A DNA stretch of 64,000 nucleotides from NCBI RefSeq assembly GCF_015062935.1, contig NZ_SUTM01000009.1, positions 40,688 through 104,687 of the forward strand, written 5' to 3'. Origin of the DNA: Methanobrevibacter sp. GTDB taxonomy: Archaea > Methanobacteriota > Methanobacteria > Methanobacteriales > Methanobacteriaceae. The position numbers were made by a program, and so were the translations under genes. The notes beneath the pieces are model-generated. The model worked only from the letters and a program-made list of their open reading frames with translations. It searched no databases and was not told the DNA's origin. Position 1 is the first letter of the stretch. The number at the start of each line of letters is the position of its first letter. Shown here in pieces: positions 28,534-37,465 of the stretch.

Positions 28534-29292
28534 ATGAATATTCCTCAAACAACAATCAATGACCCCTGGATGACCCTTATTTATATACTGATTGTAATTA
28601 TAATCACAACAATTATAACAAGACTTATTGCATTTTCAATGAATAGAATGAAACGATTCCATGAAAATGCGACTGTAATTTATCTTATTCGAGATATAAT
28701 TAATTATATCATTTATTTCATTGCATTAATGGTTATTTTACAATTCTTTGGAATAAATCTTGCAGGAACTCTGCTGAGTGTAGGTATTGTAGGTATAGCT
28801 GTGAGTTTTGCGGCAAAAGACATTATATCCAATTTATTTTCAGGAATACTTTTGATTCTGGGAAAAAGTATTAAAGTTGGAGACACCATTGAAGTTAATG
28901 GAAAAAAAGGTTTCGTTGAAAGAATTTCACTTAGATCAACCGTTATTGTTGATGATTTAGGTGTTAAAAATCATGTTCCAAACTCAACATTAACAAATGA
29001 CTATTATCTCCAGTTCAAACCTCCTGAAAAGTATAGGGTGGACATTTTGACAGGATTGCCACTTAATATTGATGTGGAAGATTTTGTAGAACATATAGTG
29101 GCAAAAATGGAAAGTTATGATGCAATAGCTGAAGACCCGAAACCTGCCGTTTTTGCGAATCAGATAAGTTTTAAACAAAGTAAGGTTAAAGTTTCATTTT
29201 GGGTAAAAGATTATAATAATAAAGACCAATATAAAATAATAATCACAAACGATATTAGAAAATATATTACAATGGGTGAGACAAATGAGTAA
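28534..29292 (+). CDS. mscS: MscS-type mechanosensitive ion channel
   Basis: The start is ATG 28534 with AGTGAT just upstream; an in-frame TTG at 28516 overlaps rnz. The 252-residue protein has three membrane helices. The pore helix contains LLSVGIVGIAVSFAAKDIISN, and the MscS beta domain follows (GKSIKVGDTIEVNGKKGFVERISLRST). It should gate under membrane tension and release osmolytes. It sits between rnz and nadA, overlapping nadA by 8 bp, so the operon mixes unrelated functions. Confidence 0.93.
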   Translation: MNIPQTTINDPWMTLIYILIVIIITTIITRLIAFSMNRMKRFHENATVIYLIRDIINYIIYFIALMVILQFFGINLAGTLLSVGIVGIAVSFAAKDIISNLFSGILLILGKSIKVGDTIEVNGKKGFVERISLRSTVIVDDLGVKNHVPNSTLTNDYYLQFKPPEKYRVDILTGLPLNIDVEDFVEHIVAKMESYDAIAEDPKPAVFANQISFKQSKVKVSFWVKDYNNKDQYKIIITNDIRKYITMGETNE

Positions 29293-30199
29293 CTCTCTTC
29301 AAGAAGAAATTTTAAAATTGAAAGACGAAAAAAATGCAATTATTTTAGCACACAATTACCAACCAAAAGAAATTCAAGAAATTGCAGATTTTCTTGGAGA
29401 TTCATTGGAATTATGCATTAAAGCATCTAAAATTGACGACAAGGATTTAGTTATCTTTTGCGGTGTTGATTTCATGGCGGAAACCGCTTTTATTTTAAAT
29501 CCTGATAAAAAAATTGTCATACCAACTTTAGAAGCGGAGTGCCCAATGGCACACATGTTGCCTGAGGACGTTTTACTTGAAGCAAAAAAAGAACATCCTG
29601 ATGCAGGTGTTATTTTATATGTGAACAGTATTGCTGAAGCAAAACAACATGCTGACACTTTATGTACTTCCGCAAATGCAGTTAAAGTTACTGAAAGTTT
29701 ACCACATGATAAAATACTATTCGGCCCTGATAAAAACTTAGGAACCCATGTTGCAGAAAAATTAGACAAAGAGATTATTCATGTCCCAAAAGACGGCCAT
29801 TGCTATGTCCACAGACTATTCCATGTGGAAGATATTGAACTAAAAAGAGAACAGCATCCTAATGCAGAGGTAATTTGCCATCCAGAATGTAATATCAATG
29901 TTCAAAATGCAGCAGATAAAGTAATGTCAACCGGAGGCATGTTAAAATACATCGCTGAAAGCGACAAGGAAGAGTTTATTATCGGAACAGAAGTTGATAT
30001 GATTACAAGAATCAATGCAGAAGTTCCTGGAAAAAAACTTTACCCACTCCTGGAAGGTGCAATCTGTGAAACTATGAAATTGCACACCCTGGAAAAAGTA
30101 AGGGATGCTCTTGTTAATGAAGAGCCTCAAGTAACATTACCTAAAGATGTTGCAGAAAAATCCAGAAAAGCCGTTGAACATATGTTAAATGCTAGTTAA
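29285..30199 (+). CDS. nadA: Quinolinate synthase
   Basis: I start at ATG 29285 because GGGTGAG lies seven bases upstream; the GTG at 29276 is part of that site. The 304-residue enzyme has AHNYQPKEIQEIADFLGDSL at its N-terminus and the three [4Fe-4S] cysteines in FCGVDFMAETA, LCTSANAVK and NPECN-type CHPECNINVQ context, plus GTEVDMITRI. It condenses iminoaspartate with dihydroxyacetone phosphate to quinolinate, the substrate of NadC encoded nearby. Confidence 0.96.
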   Translation: MSNSLQEEILKLKDEKNAIILAHNYQPKEIQEIADFLGDSLELCIKASKIDDKDLVIFCGVDFMAETAFILNPDKKIVIPTLEAECPMAHMLPEDVLLEAKKEHPDAGVILYVNSIAEAKQHADTLCTSANAVKVTESLPHDKILFGPDKNLGTHVAEKLDKEIIHVPKDGHCYVHRLFHVEDIELKREQHPNAEVICHPECNINVQNAADKVMSTGGMLKYIAESDKEEFIIGTEVDMITRINAEVPGKKLYPLLEGAICETMKLHTLEKVRDALVNEEPQVTLPKDVAEKSRKAVEHMLNAS

Positions 30200-30210
30200 A
30201 CTAGCTTTAA

Positions 30211-31191
30211 CTATTCTTTTAATAATTGCTCAAAAAATGAAATTACCTCATCTCCAAGATAAGAGTAATCTTCATTTTCGAAAAAATAACTTTCAAGACC
30301 CTGGTCCTGAATCAAGGTTACTGAATCTTTTACACAATCCTTAAATGGCATTAAATCCAAATCATAATCAAAATAATTCTTATTTGTCGCCACAAATAAT
30401 GATTTGGCCTTTATTTTATGTAACTTATCTATAACATCAAATTGAAGATCGCATTCATTTCTAAATTTGAAATCATAAATGTCAACAAATAAACCTTCAT
30501 CCAGAAAATCATCAAAAATTGCATGAATCTGATTGTTATCCAATTTACTGAAAGCTTTTTTGGAAGCTGAATGAGCAAATAATAACGAATTTATTGCAAT
30601 GAGCGCCTTATTTTTTGAAATACTATATTCATCTGAATATAAATCCTCAACCGAATCAATAATGTGTTCAAAGGTTTTTCCCAGTATAAATCTATAACCG
30701 GAAGTTTTAGCTGCAGTATTTACCAGAAATATACAGTCCATCTCGTCAGGGTATTCACAGGCCCATGTTAAAACTTGAAAACCCCCTATGCCTTCACCGA
30801 TTAACCCCTTTATTTTCTTAATTTTAAATTTTTCGGCTATGAACTGTCTCTTAAAATTTACCGCATCAAGACAGGTGTAATTTGGAAAATCATAATTTAA
30901 ACCAGTAGTTGATGGAGAACATGACCCGGGAGTTCCTAATGAACGAATATCAATACAATACAATTTACTAAGCAGGTCAGAATTACTGTTAATATACTCC
31001 TGAGAATTTGATAAAAAGGAATAAGTTCCTTTAAAAGTTGAAAAAAACAACACCGCATTAACAATATATCCTTCATCATCATATATTGGGGTTCCGTAAG
31101 TTGCATATTCAACTTCAACATCATTAAGGACACGGCCATACTGGAATTCAAATGAATCCATTTTACAGAAACCATGTTCATTCATAATCAT
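30211..31191 (-). CDS. MetX-like alpha/beta hydrolase lacking the catalytic triad
   Basis: The 326-residue protein has the homoserine O-acetyltransferase-like alpha/beta hydrolase fold and aligns along its length with the protein encoded just upstream. Conserved features include LGTPGSCSPSTTGL and FPNYTCLDAVNFKRQF. The nucleophile elbow, however, reads LIGEGIGGF, with Gly134 in place of serine. The acid position is Asn272 instead of aspartate, and no histidine occurs near the C-terminal position of the triad (Glu300/Ser301). It is intact in frame with a GGTGA site, so it is probably an expressed pseudoenzyme rather than a decaying gene. Confidence 0.8.
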   Translation of the reverse strand: MIMNEHGFCKMDSFEFQYGRVLNDVEVEYATYGTPIYDDEGYIVNAVLFFSTFKGTYSFLSNSQEYINSNSDLLSKLYCIDIRSLGTPGSCSPSTTGLNYDFPNYTCLDAVNFKRQFIAEKFKIKKIKGLIGEGIGGFQVLTWACEYPDEMDCIFLVNTAAKTSGYRFILGKTFEHIIDSVEDLYSDEYSISKNKALIAINSLLFAHSASKKAFSKLDNNQIHAIFDDFLDEGLFVDIYDFKFRNECDLQFDVIDKLHKIKAKSLFVATNKNYFDYDLDLMPFKDCVKDSVTLIQDQGLESYFFENEDYSYLGDEVISFFEQLLKE

Positions 31192-31336
31192 AAAATTTCA
31201 CCTTTAATAATAAGTAATTCTTGATTACATATAAAGTTTTATTAAAAAAAATTGAATAAAATTACAATTTTCATTCCATTTCGATTTTGAAATTTGCCAA
31301 AAGTTCTCTAAAAACATCACTGACAATTTCAAATAA

Positions 31337-31612
31337 TCACATATCTTCCAGAAAACTGGTTAAAAATACAGTCATTTCAATTTCTTCACGGGCAATGAAA
31401 TCATCCAACTTTATTTTAGCAACATCACTCTGGAAAGGATATAATCTCTCATCAAAATACATTTTGATTTTTAACATGCCCTCATGAATTTCACATTCTT
31501 CAGACAGATTGTTATGGAGATAATCCAACTGATTTGAAGACAGCCCGGATACGAAATATTCTATGAAATACTGTCCGTCAGCTTCACCATAATTTTCAAT
31601 TTTAACCCTCAT
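31337..31612 (-). CDS. Small unknown protein between MetX-like genes, possible premature stop
   Basis: The 91-residue protein starts at ATG 31612, overlapping the stop of the upstream MetX-like gene (ATGA), so it is translationally coupled to it. I recognise no family; it is acidic and mixed alpha/beta (VKIENYGEADGQYFIEYFVSG). After the TGA stop at 31337-31339, the same frame stays open for 21 further codons down to 31271, with coding-like content (LFEIVSDVFRELLANFKIE). The gene may therefore have gained a nonsense mutation or may end in a remnant. Confidence 0.6.
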   Translation of the reverse strand: MRVKIENYGEADGQYFIEYFVSGLSSNQLDYLHNNLSEECEIHEGMLKIKMYFDERLYPFQSDVAKIKLDDFIAREEIEMTVFLTSFLEDM

Positions 31613-32553
31613 CAAAAATCACTCATAAACTCCTTAAGCTCGTAAGATATATTTTCAAGTTCATTAAAACATAAATGACCCAATTGAGAATCCATTATAA
31701 TCAATTCAGAATTTTTTATCAATTTTGACATTGGAATTCCGTCAAGTTCCGGCGGGAAATGCGGGTCTTGCTTACATGAAACAATCAAAACTTTGGATTT
31801 GATTTTATCCAAATCATTTTCAACATTGAACTCCATGCTGGCCTTGTTGCAGTATTTTAAATCATAGATATCTGTTTCAATCATTTCATTTCCGAATTCT
31901 TCAAATTCAATACTTAACTCATCATTAGTTTTGCTTCTTAAAGCTTCCTTTGAAAGCCCAAAATTGAATTCTGCTAAACAAGCTATTCTTAAAGTTCGAA
32001 TTAATGAATATGTCAATTCTCCTTTCGCATAATCCGGATCAGATTCAATGATTTCATCCACAAATCTTGAAAGGATAAAATCATGACCTGCAACCTTGTA
32101 GCTACTTACACCACAGATAATGAAGTCTTGAAAGTCAGGGTATTCGATTGCCTGGGTTAGGCCAACGAAACCTCCCATGGAATTTCCAATTAGTCCCAGA
32201 ATATGGTCAATGTTGAATTTTTCAGATAAGAATTGTTTTTGAAAATTAACTACGTCAAGCATAGTATATTTGGGGAATTTATTTTTCAAACCAGTCTGTG
32301 ATGGAGAACATGATCCTGCAGAACCTAAAGCAGTTAGACTAATAAAATAATATTTATTACTGTCAAACGGACAATCAGGATAGGTTAACGGCAAAATCTT
32401 ATTAATGCCCTCGAAGCTGCCTAAGGAACCGCTGCAGTAAAGAATTGCATTGCTGATTAAACCATTTTCATCATGTTTTGGAGTTCCGTAAGTCATATAT
32501 TCGACTTTAACATCGTTTAACACTTCTCCATTTTCAAATCTGAAAGAATCCAT
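31612..32553 (-). CDS. MetX-like (homoserine O-acetyltransferase family) alpha/beta hydrolase
   Basis: The 313-residue protein carries an intact catalytic triad: Ser125 in LIGNSMGGFVG, Asp263 in SCKQDPHFP and His293 in SQLGHLCF. Family elements LGSAGSCSPSQTGL and FPKYTMLDVVNFQKQF are present. MetX enzymes acylate homoserine or serine; this one is shorter than typical MetX, so the acceptor may differ. It is the upstream gene of a three-gene run with a 91-residue protein and a triad-less paralogue. Confidence 0.82.
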   Translation of the reverse strand: MDSFRFENGEVLNDVKVEYMTYGTPKHDENGLISNAILYCSGSLGSFEGINKILPLTYPDCPFDSNKYYFISLTALGSAGSCSPSQTGLKNKFPKYTMLDVVNFQKQFLSEKFNIDHILGLIGNSMGGFVGLTQAIEYPDFQDFIICGVSSYKVAGHDFILSRFVDEIIESDPDYAKGELTYSLIRTLRIACLAEFNFGLSKEALRSKTNDELSIEFEEFGNEMIETDIYDLKYCNKASMEFNVENDLDKIKSKVLIVSCKQDPHFPPELDGIPMSKLIKNSELIIMDSQLGHLCFNELENISYELKEFMSDF

Positions 32554-32639
32554 TATGAACTCTTCTTTTTTATTTTCAAAAAATTCTTCATCAAAAATAT
32601 AAATTCCTCCTAAAACTTATCAATATATCTAAAAAACAA

Positions 32640-32673
32640 ATTATTTAAATTAAACTAGACAATGTTATTGTGA
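32640..32673 (+). promoter_or_regulatory. Likely leaderless promoter of nucS
   Basis: A TATA-like ATTATTTAAATT near 32640-32651 lies about 27 bp upstream of the nucS ATG, and no separate ribosome binding site is visible (GTGATG overlaps the start itself). This spacing fits a transcript starting at or next to the start codon. Confidence 0.4.
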
Positions 32674-33455
32674 TGAAATATAAAATTTTAGAACACCCCA
32701 ACAGTGATGAGGCATACGATTTAGTTCATGAAGCTTTAAGAAAAAGAGCGACTATAACAATCTTTGCTTGTTGTAAAGTGAATTATGAAGGTCGTGCATT
32801 AAGTGAATTAAACTGGGGAGAAAGAATAATAATGATAAAGCCGGATGGAACATTTTTAATCCATCAGGAAAAGAAAGTGGAACCTGTTAACTGGCAACCT
32901 CCAAAATCAAAAACAAGAGCTTACATTAAAAATGAAAACTTATTCCTGGAAAGTCACAGAAGGACTCCAAAAGAACTTTTGACAGTTGAAATAAGACAAA
33001 TCCAATTTATTAATTATGCCAATATTGAAGACTTCGAAGAATTGGAACAGGCAGGATACGAAAAAGACATGGGCGATATGATAATGGATAAACCCCATAT
33101 GATTGAAGAGGGATTTACTCCAACTGCAAGAGAATACAGTGTGGAACATGGATTTATTGACATTTTAGGAAAAGACAGTGACAATAACTTAATGATTCTT
33201 GAGCTAAAAGCCCGTAAAGCAGGCGTTAATGCTGTCAAACAACTTAAAAGATACCTTCTGGATTTTGAAAACACTGAAAATGATTATCTTAGAGAATGCC
33301 AAGCACAAAAAAAGAAAATAAGAGGTTTGCTTGTAGCACCATCAATCATGGATGATGCATTAGAAATGATTGAGGAAGAAGGTATCGAATTTGTATCAAT
33401 AGAACCCCCTCGTGAATTGAAAAGAGATAAAAAAGTAACATTGGATGCATTTTAG
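32673..33455 (+). CDS. nucS: Endonuclease NucS (EndoMS)
   Basis: The 260-residue protein has the N-terminal beta-sandwich DNA-binding region (VNYEGRALSELNWGERIIMIKPDGTFLIHQ) and a C-terminal PD-(D/E)XK nuclease core seen in GFIDILGKDS...LMILELKARKAG. NucS/EndoMS cuts both strands at mismatches and acts with PCNA in archaea that lack MutS-MutL repair. ATG 32673 follows a GTG that is also open. Its last four bases overlap the convergent gene on the other strand. Confidence 0.95.
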   Translation: MKYKILEHPNSDEAYDLVHEALRKRATITIFACCKVNYEGRALSELNWGERIIMIKPDGTFLIHQEKKVEPVNWQPPKSKTRAYIKNENLFLESHRRTPKELLTVEIRQIQFINYANIEDFEELEQAGYEKDMGDMIMDKPHMIEEGFTPTAREYSVEHGFIDILGKDSDNNLMILELKARKAGVNAVKQLKRYLLDFENTENDYLRECQAQKKKIRGLLVAPSIMDDALEMIEEEGIEFVSIEPPRELKRDKKVTLDAF

Positions 33456-33928
33456 TCTAATGCATCTTCAATTTTTTTAAGCTCATTTTTGTAGAATTCC
33501 TTAGTGAAATCATTAGCCGGAATTGAAGTGGTTACATGACACTCCTTTTCTAGTTTATATATTAGATATTCTTCATTCTGAAGAGGAACAGTACTGTCTT
33601 CATCCAATAATTCCAAACCTTCCAATTCGGCCATTATATTGTCAAATTCTTCTTGTTCTAATGAAATGACATCATCCAATTCCATTTCTTGAACTTTAGG
33701 ATTTAACTGCATAGCAATAGCTACAAAACCATTAACTTCCTTATCTGAAATTGAAAATCTTGAATTCCTGATTTCATCCATGGAAAATTTAATATGGGTA
33801 ATGGTGTTTTTTGTAACTGGAATCTCATGGGACAGTCCAATTTGATTAATTTCATAGTTATTTTTCCAATCCCCAATTTTATAGATTGCATAATTCATAT
33901 CATTAACATTAATTTTTTCGTCAGCCAT
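33452..33928 (-). CDS. Uncharacterised acidic 158-residue protein
   Basis: I do not recognise the family. The protein is soluble and acidic, with a central helical region (LDDVISLEQEEFDNIMAELEGLEL) and no membrane segment or metal motif. GTGAT lies just before the double ATG at 33931/33928; I choose the second for spacing. Its 3' end overlaps the nucS stop by four bases in convergent orientation, but the two are not in one operon. Confidence 0.55.
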   Translation of the reverse strand: MADEKINVNDMNYAIYKIGDWKNNYEINQIGLSHEIPVTKNTITHIKFSMDEIRNSRFSISDKEVNGFVAIAMQLNPKVQEMELDDVISLEQEEFDNIMAELEGLELLDEDSTVPLQNEEYLIYKLEKECHVTTSIPANDFTKEFYKNELKKIEDALD

Positions 33929-34022
33929 CATATCACAATCATAAATATATTTTTATAATAATAAAAACATTATTATAAATATACATTATTAATAAAATGT
34001 AAATTTTAATGGAGGTTAAGTT

Positions 34023-34793
34023 GTGAAAAAATGTCCTGAATGTGGAAATCCTAGTTATGATGGAGCTCCTGTTTGTGGAAATTGTGGATATAACTTCCCC
34101 AAACCAAAAGTTAAAGCTCGTAAAAAAGACAGCATATTTCAAAATGAACAACGAGCTGAAATTCCTAAAAAAGAGAACATCATTCGCGAGGAACCAAAAG
34201 TTGATATTTCCAAAGATAAGCCAAAAGTGGAAAAACCTTCCAATCAACAAAGTACACTCGACATAATTAAAGAAAAAAAACTTATTATTGGAGCCATTGT
34301 GCTTATTACTTTAATTGTAATTTGTGGAATTGTCCTTACAGGGTCAAATAAAAACACCTCTCCTATTCAAGGCAGTAGTAATTTACTTGAATATAATGCT
34401 GGTGATTTTGCATTCAAATACCCTGAAAGTTGGAATAGTGTAAATCTTAGTGATGCAGATCATGAAGGCGCTGTATTTTTCCAAAATGATAATAATACAA
34501 TTATAGAACATTATAACATTACAAGTAGTGCTAGTTCACTAAAAGACATCAATCAACAAAGAATCAGTCATGCATTAAGTAATGGTGACGCTATTGAACT
34601 TGTTGAAACCGTCACATTAGATGGCAGAAACGGGTCAAACATCATTGTTGAAAATGCCGATGGAAACTACACCAGATATGTTTCAATGTTTACTGATGGA
34701 GAATTATACGTGTTCAAGATTACTGGAGATTCTATTAACTCCATTACATCAGACAGCATCAATCAAGTAGTTAATTCCGCAGATATTATTTAA
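34023..34793 (+). CDS. Zinc-ribbon membrane protein with extracytoplasmic PsbP-like domain
   Basis: The GTG start at 34023 follows GGAGGT at 34011-34016 with six bases between. The 256-residue protein begins with a zinc ribbon (CPECGNPSYDGAPVCGNCGYNF) and has a charged linker with KxKVEKP repeats. One membrane helix lies at about residues 86-108 (KLIIGAIVLITLIVICGIVL). The extracytoplasmic domain starts YNAGDFAFKYPESWNSVNLSD, which resembles the PsbP-like/Mog1 fold often found in methanogen surface proteins. The topology puts the ribbon inside and the sensor-like domain outside. Function unknown. Confidence 0.75.
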   Translation: MKKCPECGNPSYDGAPVCGNCGYNFPKPKVKARKKDSIFQNEQRAEIPKKENIIREEPKVDISKDKPKVEKPSNQQSTLDIIKEKKLIIGAIVLITLIVICGIVLTGSNKNTSPIQGSSNLLEYNAGDFAFKYPESWNSVNLSDADHEGAVFFQNDNNTIIEHYNITSSASSLKDINQQRISHALSNGDAIELVETVTLDGRNGSNIIVENADGNYTRYVSMFTDGELYVFKITGDSINSITSDSINQVVNSADII

Positions 34794-34840
34794 GTATGAT
34801 TTAATTCATACTTATTTTTCTTATTTTAAAAGGTCATAAT

Positions 34841-35665
34841 ATGACAAAAATCAAAATTGCTCTTTGTCAAATGAATGTCATTGACAATAAAGAGGAAAAT
34901 TTAAAAAAAGCAAGTTCAATGATTAATAAGGCTTGCAAGAATGCTGATTTTATTGTTTTACCTGAAATGTTTAACTGTCCCTATTCTAATGATAAATTTA
35001 TAGAATATGGTGAAGTGGAAAATGACAGTTACACATTAAACCAGATATCCTCATTAGCTAAATCCAATAAGACATACATTTTAGCAGGCTCAATTCCTGA
35101 AAAAGAAAATGAAAAACTTTACAATACATCCTATCTTTTCAACAAAGAAGGAGATATTATAGCAAAGCATAGAAAAATGCATCTTTTTGATATTGATGTT
35201 AAAGATAAGATTACTTTTAAAGAATCCGATGTTTTAACAGCTGGAGATGAATTTACCACCGCTGAAACAGAATTTGGAAAAATAGGTATTGGAATCTGCT
35301 ATGACATCCGTTTTCCAGAGCTTGCACGAATTATGGTGGAAGACGGAGCATTAATATTATTCTACCCCGGCGCATTCAATATGACCACCGGCCCTGCCCA
35401 CTGGGAACTTCTTTTTAAATCACGTGCTCTGGACAATCAGGTTTATTGCGTGGGAGTTGCACCTGCATTAAACAGGGACGCATCATATCACAGTTTCGGA
35501 CATTCAATAATTACAAATCCCTGGGGCGAAATTATAGCAGAAGCTGGTGAAAAAGAGGAAATAATATATGGTGAAATTGATTTAGATGAAATAAAAAAAA
35601 TAAGGGAAGAACTTCCTCTTTTAAAAAATAAAAGAGAAGATCTCTATGAAATTATTAAAAAATAA
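34841..35665 (+). CDS. Nitrilase-superfamily amidase (Nit2/omega-amidase-like)
   Basis: The 274-residue carbon-nitrogen hydrolase has its catalytic triad visible: Glu in LPEMFNCPY, Lys in HRKMHLFDID and Cys in GIGICYDIRFPELAR. The FDIDV-type motif and length fit the Nit2 branch, which deaminates alpha-ketoglutaramate or deaminated glutathione as metabolite repair. The exact substrate is an inference. An AAAGGTCAT site precedes the ATG. Its stop meets the stop of the convergent HEAT-repeat gene with no gap. Confidence 0.88.
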   Translation: MTKIKIALCQMNVIDNKEENLKKASSMINKACKNADFIVLPEMFNCPYSNDKFIEYGEVENDSYTLNQISSLAKSNKTYILAGSIPEKENEKLYNTSYLFNKEGDIIAKHRKMHLFDIDVKDKITFKESDVLTAGDEFTTAETEFGKIGIGICYDIRFPELARIMVEDGALILFYPGAFNMTTGPAHWELLFKSRALDNQVYCVGVAPALNRDASYHSFGHSIITNPWGEIIAEAGEKEEIIYGEIDLDEIKKIREELPLLKNKREDLYEIIKK

Positions 35666-36514
35666 CTATTTCAATTTAGCCAATCTTTTCTCGAAGTAAG
35701 GTAATTTCTTTTCATTATCAGCAAATACTTCAATTGCAGTTTCAATGACCCTTATTTCATTGTCTCTATCATTAGCTTTTCTGTAAAGAACACATAATCT
35801 TTTATATGGAGCATCTTTAGGCTGTTTTGCATCAACATATCTTTCGTATTCTTTTATAGCTTTTTGAAGATTGGTTTTTTCCATTTCTTTAATTGTACTC
35901 ATAGGTATTACTTTAACAATGGATTTTCCTGAAGATTTAGCTTTTTGTCTTTTTTGTGCTTTTTTAATAGCTTTATTACATGATTTTTTGAAATCCTTAT
36001 CCTCTTCTGATTTTCTTGCTTTTTTAATCAAATTGATTGATTCATCTGTTGCAATATCCCCTAATGCCTGGATTGCAGCGAGTCTGACACCCCAATCTTC
36101 ATCTTCAAGACATTTTGCAATAGTATCCAATTCATCTTCAGCCTGAAGATCACCAAGAGAACGTACTGCAACTTTTCTAACACCAAAATCTTCATCTTCA
36201 GTTGCTTCAACAAAATAAGGAATAACTTTTTTATCTTCAGTTTCTTTAAGTGCAAAAGCTAAAAAACGTTTGTCTTTACCTTCTGCATTTTTAAATTCAT
36301 CAATTAATTTATCGACAGCCACATCCCCCATACTACCTAAAATTTCAGCTGCTTTAAATCTTACTTGAGCATTTTCATCAGTGGTAGCTTTAATCAATGG
36401 TTCAATAGCTGATTCATCATTAGTTCCAACTAATGATTCTATAGCTTCTTTTCGAACTTTAACATCATCATTTGATAAGTTGTTAATAGCTTCATCAAAA
36501 CTTAAATTAGACAT
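35666..36514 (-). CDS. HEAT-repeat protein
   Basis: The 282-residue protein has about five HEAT/PBS-lyase-like repeats in its first ~165 residues, with units such as DESAIEPLIKATTDENAQVRFKAAEILG and GVRLAAIQALGDIAT. A basic linker and a C-terminal helical region resembling TPR units (YKRLCVLYRKANDRDNEIRVIETAIE) follow. Such proteins are scaffolds for protein interaction. It appears monocistronic. The binding partner is unknown. Confidence 0.8.
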   Translation of the reverse strand: MSNLSFDEAINNLSNDDVKVRKEAIESLVGTNDESAIEPLIKATTDENAQVRFKAAEILGSMGDVAVDKLIDEFKNAEGKDKRFLAFALKETEDKKVIPYFVEATEDEDFGVRKVAVRSLGDLQAEDELDTIAKCLEDEDWGVRLAAIQALGDIATDESINLIKKARKSEEDKDFKKSCNKAIKKAQKRQKAKSSGKSIVKVIPMSTIKEMEKTNLQKAIKEYERYVDAKQPKDAPYKRLCVLYRKANDRDNEIRVIETAIEVFADNEKKLPYFEKRLAKLK

Positions 36515-36694
36515 GATATTAAATTAGTTTTTAAGAATATATAAATACCCATTACACATGACCGTTTAAAATTCATATGAAACAGAAAACAGTTAGTCAA
36601 AAAAAGTAAAAATAATTAGACACTAAAAAAGAAATTTACATCGATTAATTATCGAAAAAAAGAAAAAAAGAAAATTGAAAATAAAATTTTCAAT

Positions 36695-37465
36695 TTAAAT
36701 ACAGGTGTATCCACCATCTACAGCAATTGCTTGACCAGTTACGTAACTGGATTTAGGGGATGCTAAGTATACAACAGTGGAGTCTAATTCACCATCAACA
36801 CCAGATCTTCCAACAGGTACAACAGTTTTTGTGTATGCTTTGTATTCGTCATTGTCGATAGTTGAACGAGTAAGTTCTGTTGGGAAAGTACCTGGACAGA
36901 TTGCATTTACAGTAATGTTGTATTTTGCCCATTCTGCTGCTAATTGTCTTGTGAGGTTTACTACTCCACCTTTTGCAGCTGCATATGGGGATGTTGGGGT
37001 TGCCATTGTTCCAACTAAACCAAACATAGATGCGGTGTTAATGATTCTTCCGTATTTTTGTGGAATCATTGCTTCACGAGCAACAGCTCTTGACATTTTG
37101 AAGGTACCTGTGAGGTCTACATCAACAGTTTTGTTCCATTCATCGTCAGTTAATAATTCTGCTTCTTTTGTTGCTCCGTATCCTGCATTGTTGTGGAGGA
37201 TATCAATTCTTCCAAAGTGATCCATGACTTCTTTTACGCAATTTTCAACACTTTCAGTATCGGTTACATCACAGACTACGCCGATGCAGTCTACGCCAAG
37301 TTCTTTAATTTCTTCTGCAACTTGATCTAATCTTTCTTTCCTTCTTCCGGTAACTACGATGTTAGCACCATATCTTGCATATGCTTTTGCCATATCAACA
37401 CCAATACCGGAGGATGCTCCGCTTACTAAAGCTACTTGTCCTGATAAATTAAATAAATCATTCAT
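36695..37465 (-). CDS. SDR-family oxidoreductase (glucose 1-dehydrogenase/FabG-like)
   Basis: I start at ATG 37465 (MNDLFNLSGQVALVSG), preceded by GGAGCGTG. The 256-residue classical short-chain dehydrogenase has the cofactor loop SGASSGIGVDMA, the NNAGYG motif, catalytic Ser (TASMFG) and YAAAKGG with the Tyr-Lys pair. The sequence after the second strand (TGRRKERL) has an Arg that often favours NADPH. The substrate cannot be decided; glucose/gluconate or an acyl chain are possible. Its codons look typical of the genome. Confidence 0.85.
   Translation of the reverse strand: MNDLFNLSGQVALVSGASSGIGVDMAKAYARYGANIVVTGRRKERLDQVAEEIKELGVDCIGVVCDVTDTESVENCVKEVMDHFGRIDILHNNAGYGATKEAELLTDDEWNKTVDVDLTGTFKMSRAVAREAMIPQKYGRIINTASMFGLVGTMATPTSPYAAAKGGVVNLTRQLAAEWAKYNITVNAICPGTFPTELTRSTIDNDEYKAYTKTVVPVGRSGVDGELDSTVVYLASPKSSYVTGQAIAVDGGYTCI

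Noticed and set aside
31337..31339. TGA in the small ORF as a selenocysteine codon
   Set aside because: Methanobacteriales are not known to use selenocysteine, the protein matches no known selenoprotein, and I see no SECIS-like structure; a nonsense mutation is simpler.
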